From: Acidobacteriota bacterium
GTDB taxonomy: Bacteria; Acidobacteriota; Blastocatellia; Pyrinomonadales; Pyrinomonadaceae
Assembly: GCA_020200135.1 (NCBI GenBank)
Contig: JAIVJI010000068.1
Location: 1-64,000, forward strand
Direction of reading: 5' to 3'
Length of the DNA: 64,000 bases
The position numbers and the translations under genes were made by a program. Below the pieces are notes generated by a model. The model saw only the letters and a list, made by a program, of their open reading frames with translations, searched no databases and was not told where the DNA came from. Below, one piece after another: positions 15,654 to 24,030 of this stretch. Each line of letters starts with the position of its first letter. Position 1 is the stretch's first letter.

Positions 15654-16382
15654 ATGCCGCAGGGGCACAAGAGCCGCATCGTGATTGACGTCGACCGCGT
15701 GCGCGCGGAGGCCGCGCAGAAGCGCGCGCGTCGCTTCGGGCCCGCCGGGCGCGCTGGGCGCGCGCTGGGCGTGACGGGGCTGGTCGTCGTCGGCCTCCTG
15801 CTCGTCGCGCTCGCCGGCTCGTACGCGTGGTGGCAGGGCTTCAAGAAGAGCCCGCCCTACAGCCTCGCGCTGCTGCTCGACGCGGCGCAGCACGACGACG
15901 TGCAGGCGGTCGAGACCATGATCGACGCGGACCAGATAGCGCAGGGCTTTGTCCCGCAGGTCATCGAGAACCTCGCGGGCGCGGGCTCGCCGATATCGCC
16001 GCAGGCGCGCGCGTCTCTGACGACGGCGCTGCCCGCCCTGCTCCCGCGCGTGCGCGAGACGATGCGCGACGAGATTGCGCGCTCGCTGAAAACGCTCTCG
16101 CAGGGCGACTCGCAAAACGTGCCCTTCTTCGTCAAGGCGCTCGGCGTCAGACGGATGGCCGACGTCAACGAGCGGGAGGACGTCGCCGACGTCAAGGTCA
16201 GGGCGGGCGAGCGCCAGGTAGACCTCTCGATGCGTCGCGACGGCGAGCGGTGGAAGGTCGTCACGGTCAAAGACCCGCAGCTCGCCTCGGAGATCGCCGC
16301 GCGCCTCGCCGCGAGCCTGCCCGCCGGCGGGCAGACGCCGCAGCAGCAGCAGAACCAGCCGCGCCGCAGGGGAACGAGATAG
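15654..16382 (+). CDS. Single-pass membrane protein of unknown function (DUF2939-like)
   Basis: 242 residues. The ATG follows the xseA TGA with no gap, so translation is probably coupled. A basic N-terminus precedes one transmembrane helix (LGVTGLVVVGLLLVALAGSYAWW, about residues 38-60). The rest is an extracytoplasmic or cytoplasmic helical domain (LLLDAAQHDDVQAVETMID) of the type seen in DUF2939-like proteins, ending in a Gln-rich tail. It separates xseA from xseB. I assign no function. Confidence 0.7.
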   Translation: MPQGHKSRIVIDVDRVRAEAAQKRARRFGPAGRAGRALGVTGLVVVGLLLVALAGSYAWWQGFKKSPPYSLALLLDAAQHDDVQAVETMIDADQIAQGFVPQVIENLAGAGSPISPQARASLTTALPALLPRVRETMRDEIARSLKTLSQGDSQNVPFFVKALGVRRMADVNEREDVADVKVRAGERQVDLSMRRDGERWKVVTVKDPQLASEIAARLAASLPAGGQTPQQQQNQPRRRGTR

Positions 16383-16384
16383 AG

Positions 16385-16681
16385 ATGGCCAAACGTGAAC
16401 CGAAGAGCGGGGCCGCCGCGACGAACTTTGAAGGACAGCTCGCGTCGCTGGAGCGCATCGTGAGGGAGCTTGAGCGCGGCGACCTGCCGCTGGAGCAGAG
16501 CCTCGAGCTGTTCGAGCAGGGCGTCAAGCTCTCGCGCGAGTGCCAGGAGCGTCTCAACGAGGCCGAGCGGCGCGTCGAGGTGCTGCTGCGCGGCGGCGAC
16601 GGCTCGACCATCGCCGTCCCGTTCGAGTCGGACGAGTTGATAGAGGACGAACCGGAGGCGGATGACGAGACCGTCTTCTGA
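16385..16681 (+). CDS. xseB: Exodeoxyribonuclease VII small subunit
   Basis: 98 residues. The core NFEGQLASLERIVRELERGD, PLEQSLELFEQGVKLSRECQ and LNEAERRVEVL is the standard two-helix XseB fold. The N-terminal 12 residues and the acidic C-terminal tail (IEDEPEADDETVF) are extensions. Start ATG 16385 is 2 bases after the previous stop. Its last 20 bases overlap the start of the polyprenyl synthase gene. It binds XseA to form the active nuclease. Confidence 0.95.
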   Translation: MAKREPKSGAAATNFEGQLASLERIVRELERGDLPLEQSLELFEQGVKLSRECQERLNEAERRVEVLLRGGDGSTIAVPFESDELIEDEPEADDETVF

Positions 16682-17624
16682 AGACCCCGCCCCGTCGGCC
16701 GTCGAAGACCGGCGCGCGCGCGTCGAGGCCTCGGCCGGGGAGGTTCGGGAGTACGCCGCGCGCGTGCGCGCGGAGGTCGCGTCCGAGCTCGACCGCCTGG
16801 TTCCCGCCGAGGCGGAAGACCCGCCCGCGGTTCACGCCGCCGTCCGCTGGAGCCTCTTCGCGCCGGCCAAGCGCTTCCGCCCGCTGCTCGTCACCGCCGC
16901 GGGCGAGACCTTCGGCGCGCCGCGCGAGAAGTTAATCAAGACCGCCTGCGCCTTCGAGCTGCTGCACACATACTCGCTCGTCCACGACGACCTGCCCGCG
17001 ATGGACGACGACGAGCTGCGGCGCGGCCGCCCCACCTGTCACGTCAAGTTCGGGGAGGCGACGGCCATCCTCGCCGGCGACGCCTTGCAGACCCTGGCCT
17101 TCCAGACGCTCGCCGAGGACGAGACGCTCGACGCGTCTTTGCGCGTCCGCCTCGTCTCGGAGCTGGCGCGCGCCGCCGGCACGCCCTCGGGGATGGTGGC
17201 TGGCCAGGCGCACGACCTCGCGGCCGAGGCGCGCGCGGACGTTTCGGGCGAGGAGCTTGAGCGGATACACCGCCGCAAGACCGGCGCGCTCATCGCGGCG
17301 GCCGCGCGCGCGGGCGCCCTCGTCGCCCGCGCCGCCGGCGTGGAGGTCGAGGCGGTCAACTCTTACGCGCACGACCTCGGCCTGCTCTTCCAAATCACAG
17401 ACGACCTGCTCGACGTGACGGCGTCGGCCGATGACCTCGGCAAGACGCCGGGCAAGGACGCGCGCAAGGGGAAGGCCACCTACCCCGCGCTCTACGGCCT
17501 CGAAGCCGCACGCCGCCGCGCGCTCGAAGTGTTCGGGCGCGCGGCGGCCGCGCTCGACGCCGTCGAGCGACCGACGCCGATGCTGCGCGGCCTCGCACGC
17601 CTCGTCCTCGAACGCCGCGCCTGA
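16662..17624 (+). CDS. ispA: Polyprenyl (farnesyl/geranylgeranyl) diphosphate synthase
   Basis: 320 residues, starting within xseB (20-base overlap). The first aspartate-rich motif is DDLPAMDDD (with HDDLP context) and the second is DDLLD in FQITDDLLDVT. RFRPLL and the KTGALI region fit trans-isoprenyl diphosphate synthases of the IspA type. It condenses isopentenyl diphosphate with allylic diphosphates in the cytosol for quinone and lipid-carrier synthesis. Product chain length cannot be fixed by eye. The N-terminal 30 residues are an extra Glu/Arg-rich extension. Confidence 0.92.
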   Translation: MTRPSSEDPAPSAVEDRRARVEASAGEVREYAARVRAEVASELDRLVPAEAEDPPAVHAAVRWSLFAPAKRFRPLLVTAAGETFGAPREKLIKTACAFELLHTYSLVHDDLPAMDDDELRRGRPTCHVKFGEATAILAGDALQTLAFQTLAEDETLDASLRVRLVSELARAAGTPSGMVAGQAHDLAAEARADVSGEELERIHRRKTGALIAAAARAGALVARAAGVEVEAVNSYAHDLGLLFQITDDLLDVTASADDLGKTPGKDARKGKATYPALYGLEAARRRALEVFGRAAAALDAVERPTPMLRGLARLVLERRA

Positions 17625-17651
17625 GCGACCGGAGCAGGAGTCAGGGGAAAA

Positions 17652-17705
17652 GCCGAAGGGGTAAGGGAGAGACTTCCGTCCCCCCTTACCCCTTCAACTT
17701 TACCC
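17652..17705. repeat. Heptamer palindrome, family F (CCCTTAC/CCCTTCA), copy 1
   Basis: GAAGGGGTAAGGG (17655-17667) pairs with CCCTTACCCCTTC (17683-17695). The right arm continues ACTTTACCCC with 7-base spacing. The loop GAGAGACTTCCGTC is almost identical to that of copy 2 at 58175. It lies between the convergent genes ending at 17624 and 17719 and probably acts as terminator. Confidence 0.75.
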
Positions 17706-17718
17706 CGGCCTTCGGTCT

Positions 17719-18639
17719 TTAATTCAGCTTCGGAAAGACGGCGAGGTGCGGGATGGTGTCGCCGAGGAGCTTGCAGGAACCCTGCACCGAGATGTCCTCG
17801 AAGCGCAGCTCCTCGCCCTTGCCGACGGCGGCGAACTGTTCGGGGCGCGCGCGGCGCACCTGCACCACGACCTCCTCGAACGTGAGCTGCGGGAAGTCGA
17901 GGTAGGCGTCGAGCGAGTCGAGGTAGTGGCCGCGCAGCAGCTTCGCGAGCTTGGCGCGGCACAGCTCCTCCGAGCCGAACACGTCGCCGCCCGCGAACCC
18001 CTCCCGCACGTGCGCGACGTAGCCGACCTGCCCGGGGCGCGCCCCGACCTGCTCGGCCAGACGCGCCTCGTCCTCGCCGCTCACGCTCGACTCGTAAACG
18101 TCCGTCAGCGACATCGTCGGGCTTGAGCTCCCCATCCTGCTCATCTTGGCGCGGATGTCGCCCCAGACCGAGCCCTGGTCGGAGGTGTACTCCCCGCGCG
18201 AGCGCAGCGAGTCGGTCACCGTGCGGTGCTTGAGCGAGCGCAGGGAAGAGGACGAGTGGCCGCGGCTGCTCGAAAAGTTACGCGAGCTGTAACGCCAGCG
18301 CCCCTGCTCGACGCAGGTGACCGGTATCTCGACCGACGCGCCGGCCGGCACGACGATGGTCGTGTTGACGACGCGGTTCTGCTTGGCGCCGACGAGCATC
18401 TCGCCGTCGATGATGATGACGTCGCGGTCGGCCTTGTTCTTGACGAAGAGGTTGGGGACGCTGCCGCCCTCGGAGACCTCCGTGACCTCGACCAGCCCGC
18501 GCCCGAGCGCCTCCTCGAATTCGAGCAGAGGCAGGGGCGCAAACTCCTGTCGGATGAAGACCGGCGTGACCTTGAGCTGCCCGACCTGGACGGGCTCGCC
18601 CGTGTATAAATTTTCGATGAAGCTTTCCAGAACCGTCAT
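17719..18639 (-). CDS. ARPP-1-like domain protein
   Basis: 306 residues from ATG 18637-18639, with AAGGAG 6 bases upstream; earlier in-frame codons lack protein character. The sequence ENLYTGEPVQVGQLKVTPVF, the hydrophobic DVIIIDGEMLVGAKQNRVVN and VVPAGASVEIPVTCVEQGRW correspond to the ARPP-1 family (ARG and rhodanese-phosphatase associated domain), whose function is unknown. A Ser-rich low-complexity stretch (SSRNFSSSRGHSSSSL) interrupts the middle. No signal peptide. It is probably cytosolic and monocistronic. Confidence 0.65.
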   Translation of the reverse strand: MTVLESFIENLYTGEPVQVGQLKVTPVFIRQEFAPLPLLEFEEALGRGLVEVTEVSEGGSVPNLFVKNKADRDVIIIDGEMLVGAKQNRVVNTTIVVPAGASVEIPVTCVEQGRWRYSSRNFSSSRGHSSSSLRSLKHRTVTDSLRSRGEYTSDQGSVWGDIRAKMSRMGSSSPTMSLTDVYESSVSGEDEARLAEQVGARPGQVGYVAHVREGFAGGDVFGSEELCRAKLAKLLRGHYLDSLDAYLDFPQLTFEEVVVQVRRARPEQFAAVGKGEELRFEDISVQGSCKLLGDTIPHLAVFPKLN

Positions 18640-18870
18640 GTGGCTCCTTTCGGCCCGCGCCCCGCGCTGGCGCGCCGGGTCGGGGCGGTGAGTGGGAGGC
18701 GGCCGCCGCCACGGACGCTTCTTCAAGAGTCGCGGCAGCCCCCCGTGCTTGAACGGGTCGCCTTACGGATTAGGCTTTGCTCGGCGGGGAGACGGAATGT
18801 AAGCGGGGCGCTAATCAGCGGCGACGGTTGTCTGAAGGGACTTTCATGGGTGGGATTGTAGCATAAGAGC

Positions 18871-18946
18871 GTGAACCGTAAATCGTAAACCGTGACGAGA
18901 AAGAACAGGCTCTCCTCTCGTCACGGTTTTCGGTTCACGGTTCACG
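18871..18946. repeat. Heptamer palindrome, family B (GTTCACG), copy 1
   Basis: The left arm (18871-18900, GTGAACCGTAAATCGTAAAC...) pairs with the right arm (18917-18946). The right arm repeats GGTTCAC at 7-base spacing. The loop is AAGAACAGGCTCTCC-like. The right arm contains the stop codon (18942-18944) of the minus-strand gene. Confidence 0.85.
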
Positions 18947-19223
18947 AGAGGAAGGTGACTTCGCCGTCCACGACGCGCGCGACGTAGCGCCCGTCGCGCA
19001 TGACCCAGGCGACGCGGCGGCCCGAGCGCGCGAGTTCGGCCCACTCGCTCGACTTCTTCGGGTTCTGCTCGACGAGGACGCAGTCCGAAGGCAGCTCGAC
19101 GTGGCGCAGCCCCGACTGTCGGAAGCGCCGGACGCCGCGCCCGCCCGCGAAGAGCTTCTCGAAGGCGACGAGGATGACGCCCGCCGCCGGCACCTCTTCC
19201 GCGTGTCTGTCGTCCTCGGCCAT
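18942..19223 (-). CDS. Small protein of unknown function downstream of a receiver protein
   Basis: 93 residues from ATG 19221-19223; no good ribosome-binding site is visible. The sequence (AAGVILVAFEKLFAGGRGVR, LPSDCVLVEQNPKKSSEWAE, RRVAWVMRDGRYVARVVDGE) looks like a small alpha/beta protein without signal peptide. I do not recognise the family. It lies 23 bases after the receiver gene on the same strand, so the two may be co-transcribed. Its stop lies inside a GTTCACG palindrome arm. Confidence 0.6.
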   Translation of the reverse strand: MAEDDRHAEEVPAAGVILVAFEKLFAGGRGVRRFRQSGLRHVELPSDCVLVEQNPKKSSEWAELARSGRRVAWVMRDGRYVARVVDGEVTFLS

Positions 19224-19246
19224 GCGTTTGAAAGGTCGGGTGAGTT

Positions 19247-19669
19247 TCAGGAGGGCCGCCCCGCGCCGGTGGGGCCGCCGCCGCCGCCGCCCGAGCCGCC
19301 GTCGCGGCGCGCGAAGCTGTTGACCAGCTCGATCAGCTCCCTGGCGCGGAAGGGCTTCGAGATGTAGGCGTCGAAGCCCGCTTCGAGCGCGCGGAGCCGG
19401 TCCTGGTTGGCGGCGAAGGCCGTGACGGCGACGCAGAACACCGCGCGCGTCCGCTCGTCGGCGCGCATCTCGCGCAGGAGTCCCCAGCCGTCGAGCGCGG
19501 GCATCGAGAGGTCTATGAGCGCGACTGTGGGCGCCTCGGCGAGCGCCGCGTCCAGGGCCTCGCGGCCGTTGCGCGCCTCGCGGATGAGGTAGCCCTCGCC
19601 CTCCAGCATCAGGCGCAGGAGTTCCCGGTTGTCGTCGTAGTCGTCGGCGATGAGAATGCTCTCGTGCAT
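19247..19669 (-). CDS. Receiver-only response regulator (CheY-like)
   Basis: 140 residues. ATG 19667-19669 is chosen because AGGTGA sits about 9 bases upstream; a GTG at 19684 would add 5 residues. It has receiver motifs: the acidic pair in IADDYDDN, phospho-acceptor Asp in VALIDLSMPALDGW, the Thr/Ala switch in VAVTAFAAN and Lys in YISKPFRARE. A Gly-rich tail (GGSGGGGGG) ends the protein and there is no output domain. Such proteins act by protein contacts after phosphorylation by a histidine kinase; the partner is not adjacent. Confidence 0.88.
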   Translation of the reverse strand: MHESILIADDYDDNRELLRLMLEGEGYLIREARNGREALDAALAEAPTVALIDLSMPALDGWGLLREMRADERTRAVFCVAVTAFAANQDRLRALEAGFDAYISKPFRARELIELVNSFARRDGGSGGGGGGPTGAGRPS

Positions 19670-19751
19670 CGTCGGGAATGTCACCTGGATTCGTTCGCGG
19701 GGAGCGCCGGCCGGGGCCCTTCACCCGTCCGCCCGTACACGGCCTCAGATG

Positions 19752-19788
19752 ATAAATCGAAAACCCAAAATCGCAAATCCGAAACCAC
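19752..19788. repeat. Unpaired heptamer repeat (AAATCGA/AAACCCA/AAATCGC/AAATCCG)
   Basis: Four to five A-rich units of 7 bases (each AAAnCnn) run in tandem, upstream of the promoter for the GAF protein. No matching inverted arm is visible nearby. The remaining bases of the 19670-19995 gap hold only the promoter. Confidence 0.6.
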
Positions 19789-19804
19789 CAAAAAAACGAG
19801 TCTC

Positions 19805-19834
19805 TTGACACTGTTTGTCCCCGGCGTCCATAAT
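19805..19834 (+). promoter_or_regulatory. Strong sigma-70-like promoter
   Basis: Perfect TTGACA (19805-19810), an 18-base spacer, then CATAAT (19829-19834). It reads toward the GAF-domain gene starting near 19996, leaving a long 5' leader of about 155 bases. Confidence 0.7.
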
Positions 19835-19995
19835 CCGAAGTGCCCGCGGCGCGGTCGTTTCCGGCGGTCTCGGGCGTCATTACAGAGCGACCCGGCCGGC
19901 GCTCGCCGCAAGACTCGTCCCCTCTGAAGCCGGTCCCGCGGCGCCTCGAACCCCGCGCCGAACCCATCCACGCCCCTTAGAAGGAGACAGTGAAC

Positions 19996-21465
19996 GTGTC
20001 CAGCGTTGACTTGGAAAAGAGCTTGCGCGCAGACGTCGAGTCGTACGTGAGCCAGCGCACGAGCGGTTTGAAGGAGGAGCTGGGGCGCCTGCGCGCGCAG
20101 CTCAACGAAGCGCTTTCGCGAATGGATGAGCGGCTCGAAGAGCCGGCGGCCTCGCCGGACGCCCCGCTCGCCGTCGCCGTCTCCGAGCACCTGCGCAACG
20201 CGCGCAACCTCGGCATCGAGGCCGCCGCCGCCGAAGGTTCGCGCGCGCGCGCCTCCTCCGACATCGCGCTCATCAAGGCCGCCGTCGACGAGCTGGACGG
20301 CCAGCACACGCAGGCCGAAATCCTCAGCGCGCTCGTCAACCGCGCCGCGGCGTTCGCGCCGCGCGTCGCCTTCTTCGTCGTGAAGAACGAGCGCGCGACG
20401 GGCTGGCGCGCGCGCGGGCTCGCCGGCACGGTGGGCGACGACGCCGTGCGCGAGCTGTCGCTGGCGGTGCAGGCAGACACGCTCCTGGGCGAGGCCGCGC
20501 GCACGCGCTCGACGTGGGCCGGCGAGCCGGGCTCGCACGCCGAAGACCACACCATCTACCAGCACTTCGGCGGCGACCCGCCGCGCCGCATGGTCGCCGT
20601 CCCGCTGGTCGCGCGCGAGAAGGCCGTGGCCGTGCTCTACGCCGACAGCGCGGGGCAGGACGCCGACGCCGTTAACCTCGAAGCCATCGAGACGCTGGTG
20701 CGCGTCGCCGGGATGGCGGTCGAGCTACAGGGCTCGCGCCGCCATCCCGCCGGCGGAGCCGCGGCCGAGCGCCCCGCCGCCGCCCCGCCGCAGCCGGCGC
20801 CGAGACCCGCCGAGCCCGAGCGCCGCGCGGAAGAGCCGCGACGCGAAGAGCCAGCGCAGCCACAAGCCCCGCCGGCCGAGGCGCAGCCGTCCGTGTTCGG
20901 GTTCGAGCCTCAGCCCATCGCGGCCGAAGCGCAGCGCGAGCCCGCGCCGCCCGCGCCGGAGCCCGCGTACAACTTCTCGACCCGGCCCGAGCCGGCCGTC
21001 GCGGCGCAGCCCGAGTCGCCCGCGCTGTTCGGCGCGAGCCCGGAGGCGGCGCACGCAGGCACCCCGGCCCCGGCCGAAGTCCCGCCGCCGGCCGAGACCC
21101 CGGCGCAGCCCATCTCGCCCCTCGGCAGCTCGCGCCGCTACGGCGCGGCGGACATGGACTTCCCCGTCGAGGTCGCCGAGGGGGAGAAGCGCTTTCACAA
21201 CGAGGCGCGCCGCTTCGCGCGCCTGCTCGTCTCCGAGATCAAGCTCTACAACGAGCAGAAGGTGCGCGAGGGGCGCGACGCCTCCGACCTCTACGAGCGC
21301 CTGCGCGAGGACATCGACCGCTCGCGCCAGATGTACGACAAGCGCGTCCGCCCCGAGGTGTCGAGCCGCTACGACTACTTCGACCAGGAGCTGGTCAACA
21401 TGCTCGCCGAGGGCGACCGCCACAAGCTCGGCGCCGACTACCCCGGCGCGACCGTCAGCGCCTGA
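19996..21465 (+). CDS. GAF-like domain protein with Pro/Ala-rich linker and conserved C-terminal helical domain
   Basis: About 489 residues. Two GTG codons (19990 and 19996) compete; AAGGAG at 19981-19986 is ideally spaced for the second. The N-terminus is coiled-coil (TSGLKEELGRLRAQLNEALS). A GAF-like fold follows (IALIKAAVDELDGQHTQAEI, VAVPLVAREKAVAVLYADS). Residues about 255-380 are a Pro/Ala/Glu linker, then a charged helical domain (EGEKRFHNEARRFARLLVSE, SRYDYFDQELVNMLAEGDRH). No enzymatic motif is present. The architecture suggests a cytosolic sensor or scaffold; the ligand is unknown. Confidence 0.7.
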   Translation: MSSVDLEKSLRADVESYVSQRTSGLKEELGRLRAQLNEALSRMDERLEEPAASPDAPLAVAVSEHLRNARNLGIEAAAAEGSRARASSDIALIKAAVDELDGQHTQAEILSALVNRAAAFAPRVAFFVVKNERATGWRARGLAGTVGDDAVRELSLAVQADTLLGEAARTRSTWAGEPGSHAEDHTIYQHFGGDPPRRMVAVPLVAREKAVAVLYADSAGQDADAVNLEAIETLVRVAGMAVELQGSRRHPAGGAAAERPAAAPPQPAPRPAEPERRAEEPRREEPAQPQAPPAEAQPSVFGFEPQPIAAEAQREPAPPAPEPAYNFSTRPEPAVAAQPESPALFGASPEAAHAGTPAPAEVPPPAETPAQPISPLGSSRRYGAADMDFPVEVAEGEKRFHNEARRFARLLVSEIKLYNEQKVREGRDASDLYERLREDIDRSRQMYDKRVRPEVSSRYDYFDQELVNMLAEGDRHKLGADYPGATVSA

Positions 21466-21468
21466 GGG

Positions 21469-21571
21469 AAGGCGAAAGGCAAGCTTCAAAAGACGAGAAT
21501 TGGAGGGTGAGGGCCGGGCCGCTTCTCACCCTCCTTTTCCCTTTTACAGTTCGCCTTTTGCCTTTTGCCTT
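21469..21571. repeat. Heptamer palindrome, family E (CCTTTTG)
   Basis: The left arm has AAGGCGA AAGGCAA (about 21469-21482) and GGAGGGTGAG. The right arm has CTCACCCTCC and CCTTTTG CCTTTTG CCTTA (to about 21571). It begins 4 bases after the stop at 21465. The right arm also supplies TTGCCT (21558-21563), 19 bases before a TATAAT at 21583. Confidence 0.75.
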
Positions 21572-21582
21572 ACCCCCCCGGT

Positions 21583-21588
21583 TATAAT
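21583..21588 (+). promoter_or_regulatory. -10 hexamer TATAAT for the transglycosylase gene
   Basis: Perfect TATAAT in a GC-rich context, 78 bases before the ATG at 21667. The best -35 candidate, TTGCCT at 21558, lies inside the heptamer repeat with a long 19-base spacer. Confidence 0.5.
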
Positions 21589-21666
21589 CCTCGCGCCCTC
21601 CCCTTAAAACCCTTGCGCGCCGTTTTGTGAACCGCGCGCGCGCCCCGCGTCATCAAACGAGGAACT

Positions 21667-24027
21667 ATGACCCCGACCACGAACAAGCTGACGAGTCACC
21701 GCGCGACCTTCGCGCTGGCGGTCTGCGCCGCGCTGCTGCTCGCCTCGGCGCTGCCGCTCACCGTGGCGAGCTGCCGCACGCAGACGGCGCGCGCCGACGA
21801 CCCCGCCGCCTTCGAGCGCCTGCGGCTGCTCACGCGCGGGGGCAACCTGCCGGCCGAGCAGACGGTGGCGCAACTCGCCGCCGCACACGCCGGCACGCGG
21901 ACGGGCGCGCTCGCGCAGCTCGTCCGCGCGCGCATACGCTACGAGGCGCGCGACTACGCGGGCGCGGCCGAGCTGCTGCGCTCGACCGAGTTCAAAGGCG
22001 TGACCGCCGTGGGCGACTACGCGCTCTGGCTGCGCGGCGACGCGCTGGAGAAGGCCGGGCGACGCGCGGAGGCGCGCGCCGCCTTCGAGGAGCTGGCGCG
22101 CGACTACCCCGACGCCCTGCGCGCGCGAGACGCGACGGTGCGCGCCGCGCAGGCGCTCATGCAGGACGGGCAGGCGGCGGGCGTCCCCGTCGCGGTCAAG
22201 CGGCTGGCCGAGGCGGACGACGCCGACGCGCTGCTCCTGACGGCGAAGGCTTACGAGCAGTCGGGCGACCGGCTCAGGGCGCTCGCCGCGTACAGGCGTC
22301 TCTATTTCTACGCGCCCGCCACCGCCGACAAGGAGGCCGAAGCGACGGCCGCCCTCGCGCGTCTCGGCTCGAGCGCCGCGCCCGCCAACGTCGAAGAGGC
22401 GACGGCGCGCGCCGAGAGGCTGGCGAAGGCGAAGCGCTACGCCGACGCGGTCGCGGCGTACGGCGAAGCCTTCGCGCGCTTCCCCGAGACGCGCACGCCG
22501 CAGTCCCTTTTACGTCGGGGCACGGCCGCCTTCAACGCGCGGCGCGCGCCCGAGACGGTCGAGGCGCTGAGCGCCGTCCCCCCTTCGGCCGGCGAGACGC
22601 GCGCCGAGGCGCTCGGCCATCTCGCGCAGCACTACGCGCGCGCGAAGCAGTGGCCGCAGGCGCGTTCGACCGCCGAAGAGATGCGGCGCGACTTCGCGCG
22701 GAGCCCCTTCACGATGCGCGCGCTCGTCGCGGCGGGCGCGGCGGCGAAGGAGGCGAAGAACACTTCGGACGCGCTCTACTTCTACCGCGCGGCCGTCCAG
22801 CAGTTCCCCGGCGCGCCCGAGGTCGCGGGCGCGCAGTTCGAGCTGGCGTGGGCGGCGCACGACGCGAAGAACTTCGCCGAGGCGTCTCGACTGTTGACGG
22901 AACACCTGGCGAACTACGCCGACCGCAACACCGACAACCGCGGCAAGGCCGGCTACTGGGCCGCGCGCGACTCCGAGCGCGCCGGGCTTTTCGGCGAGGC
23001 GCAGGCGCTCTACGACGCGATGCTCGTCCGCTACGAGGCCAACTGGTACGGCCACCTCTCGAGGCAGCGGCTCGACGCGATGAAGAACGCCGGGCAGCTC
23101 GGGAGGCGGGCCGTCAGGGTTGACGCCGCGACGCTCCGGCGCGCGGTCGAGAACCTGAAGCCCGTCACCGTCGCCGAGGAGACGGCCGGGCCGGCCGAGG
23201 CCGCCCGGCTCCTGAAGGCGGAGCAGCTGGCGGCCGCCGCCTGGGACGAGGCGGCGCACGCGGAGCTTGACGAGGCGCTCAAAGGTCACCCGACGAGCCC
23301 GCGGCTCAACCTCTCGAAGGCACAGCTCTACCGCGCGCGCAACGACAACGTGCAGGCGTTCAACGTGCTCCGCCGCAGCTTCCCCGACTACTCGCAGATG
23401 GAGCCCGAGGAGCTGACGCGCGAGGAGTGGGACGTCTTCTACCCGCTCGCCTTCTGGGACGTCATCAAGCAGGAGGCCGGCGCGCGCGACCTCGACCCCT
23501 ACACGGTCGCCGGCCTCATCCGCCAGGAGTCGGTCTTCAACCCGCGCGCCGTCTCGCACGCCGACGCCTACGGGCTGATGCAGCTGCTCGTCCCGACCGC
23601 GCGCATGATGGCGCGGCTCAGGGGCGTCGAGGGCACGGTCACGGCCGAGACGCTGCTGAGCGACCCGCGCCTCAACATACGGCTCGGCACCAGCTACATG
23701 CGCGAGCAGCTCACCAGGTACGGCCGGCTCGAATACCTCGCGGCGGCCTACAACGCGGGCCCCGGGCGCGCCGTCCGGTGGCGCGCCAGCCTCCCGCTCC
23801 AGATGGACGAGTGGGCCGAGGCCATCCCCTTCCGCGAGACGCGCGGCTACGTGCAGGGCGTCGTCCGCAACATGCTCCAGTACCGCCGTCTCTACGACGA
23901 CGAGGGGCGCTTCCGCCCCGAGGTCGGCACGCGCGCCGCGCGCCGCGACATCTCGCGCGCCGCGCCCGCCCCGCCCGCCGACACGGGCTCGCGCCCCCGC
24001 CGCGTCTCGAACGAAGAGGAAGAGTGA
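21667..24027 (+). CDS. Slt70-type soluble lytic murein transglycosylase with TPR-like domain
   Basis: 786 residues from ATG 21667, after GAGGAACT. The signal sequence ends in LTVASC, compatible with a lipoprotein lipobox (VASC). The bulk is a superhelical TPR-like array (ARIRYEARDYAGAAELL, AKRYADAVAAYGEAFARFPE). The C-terminal goose-lysozyme-like SLT domain has catalytic Glu621 in IRQESVFNPRAVSHADAYGL, then GTSYMREQLTRYG and YLAAAYNAGPGRAVRW. It cleaves the MurNAc-GlcNAc bond, producing 1,6-anhydro ends, in the periplasm. The following PEGA/TPR gene starts 3 bases later. Confidence 0.92.
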   Translation: MTPTTNKLTSHRATFALAVCAALLLASALPLTVASCRTQTARADDPAAFERLRLLTRGGNLPAEQTVAQLAAAHAGTRTGALAQLVRARIRYEARDYAGAAELLRSTEFKGVTAVGDYALWLRGDALEKAGRRAEARAAFEELARDYPDALRARDATVRAAQALMQDGQAAGVPVAVKRLAEADDADALLLTAKAYEQSGDRLRALAAYRRLYFYAPATADKEAEATAALARLGSSAAPANVEEATARAERLAKAKRYADAVAAYGEAFARFPETRTPQSLLRRGTAAFNARRAPETVEALSAVPPSAGETRAEALGHLAQHYARAKQWPQARSTAEEMRRDFARSPFTMRALVAAGAAAKEAKNTSDALYFYRAAVQQFPGAPEVAGAQFELAWAAHDAKNFAEASRLLTEHLANYADRNTDNRGKAGYWAARDSERAGLFGEAQALYDAMLVRYEANWYGHLSRQRLDAMKNAGQLGRRAVRVDAATLRRAVENLKPVTVAEETAGPAEAARLLKAEQLAAAAWDEAAHAELDEALKGHPTSPRLNLSKAQLYRARNDNVQAFNVLRRSFPDYSQMEPEELTREEWDVFYPLAFWDVIKQEAGARDLDPYTVAGLIRQESVFNPRAVSHADAYGLMQLLVPTARMMARLRGVEGTVTAETLLSDPRLNIRLGTSYMREQLTRYGRLEYLAAAYNAGPGRAVRWRASLPLQMDEWAEAIPFRETRGYVQGVVRNMLQYRRLYDDEGRFRPEVGTRAARRDISRAAPAPPADTGSRPRRVSNEEEE

Positions 24028-24030
24028 GGT

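Noticed and set aside
14214-16115. Long minus-strand frames opposite xseA, and similar frames opposite 43929-45029 and 45369-47558
   Set aside because: In GC-rich DNA antisense frames stay open by chance; these are Arg/Ala/Gly-rich without any domain, while the plus-strand genes have clear motifs.
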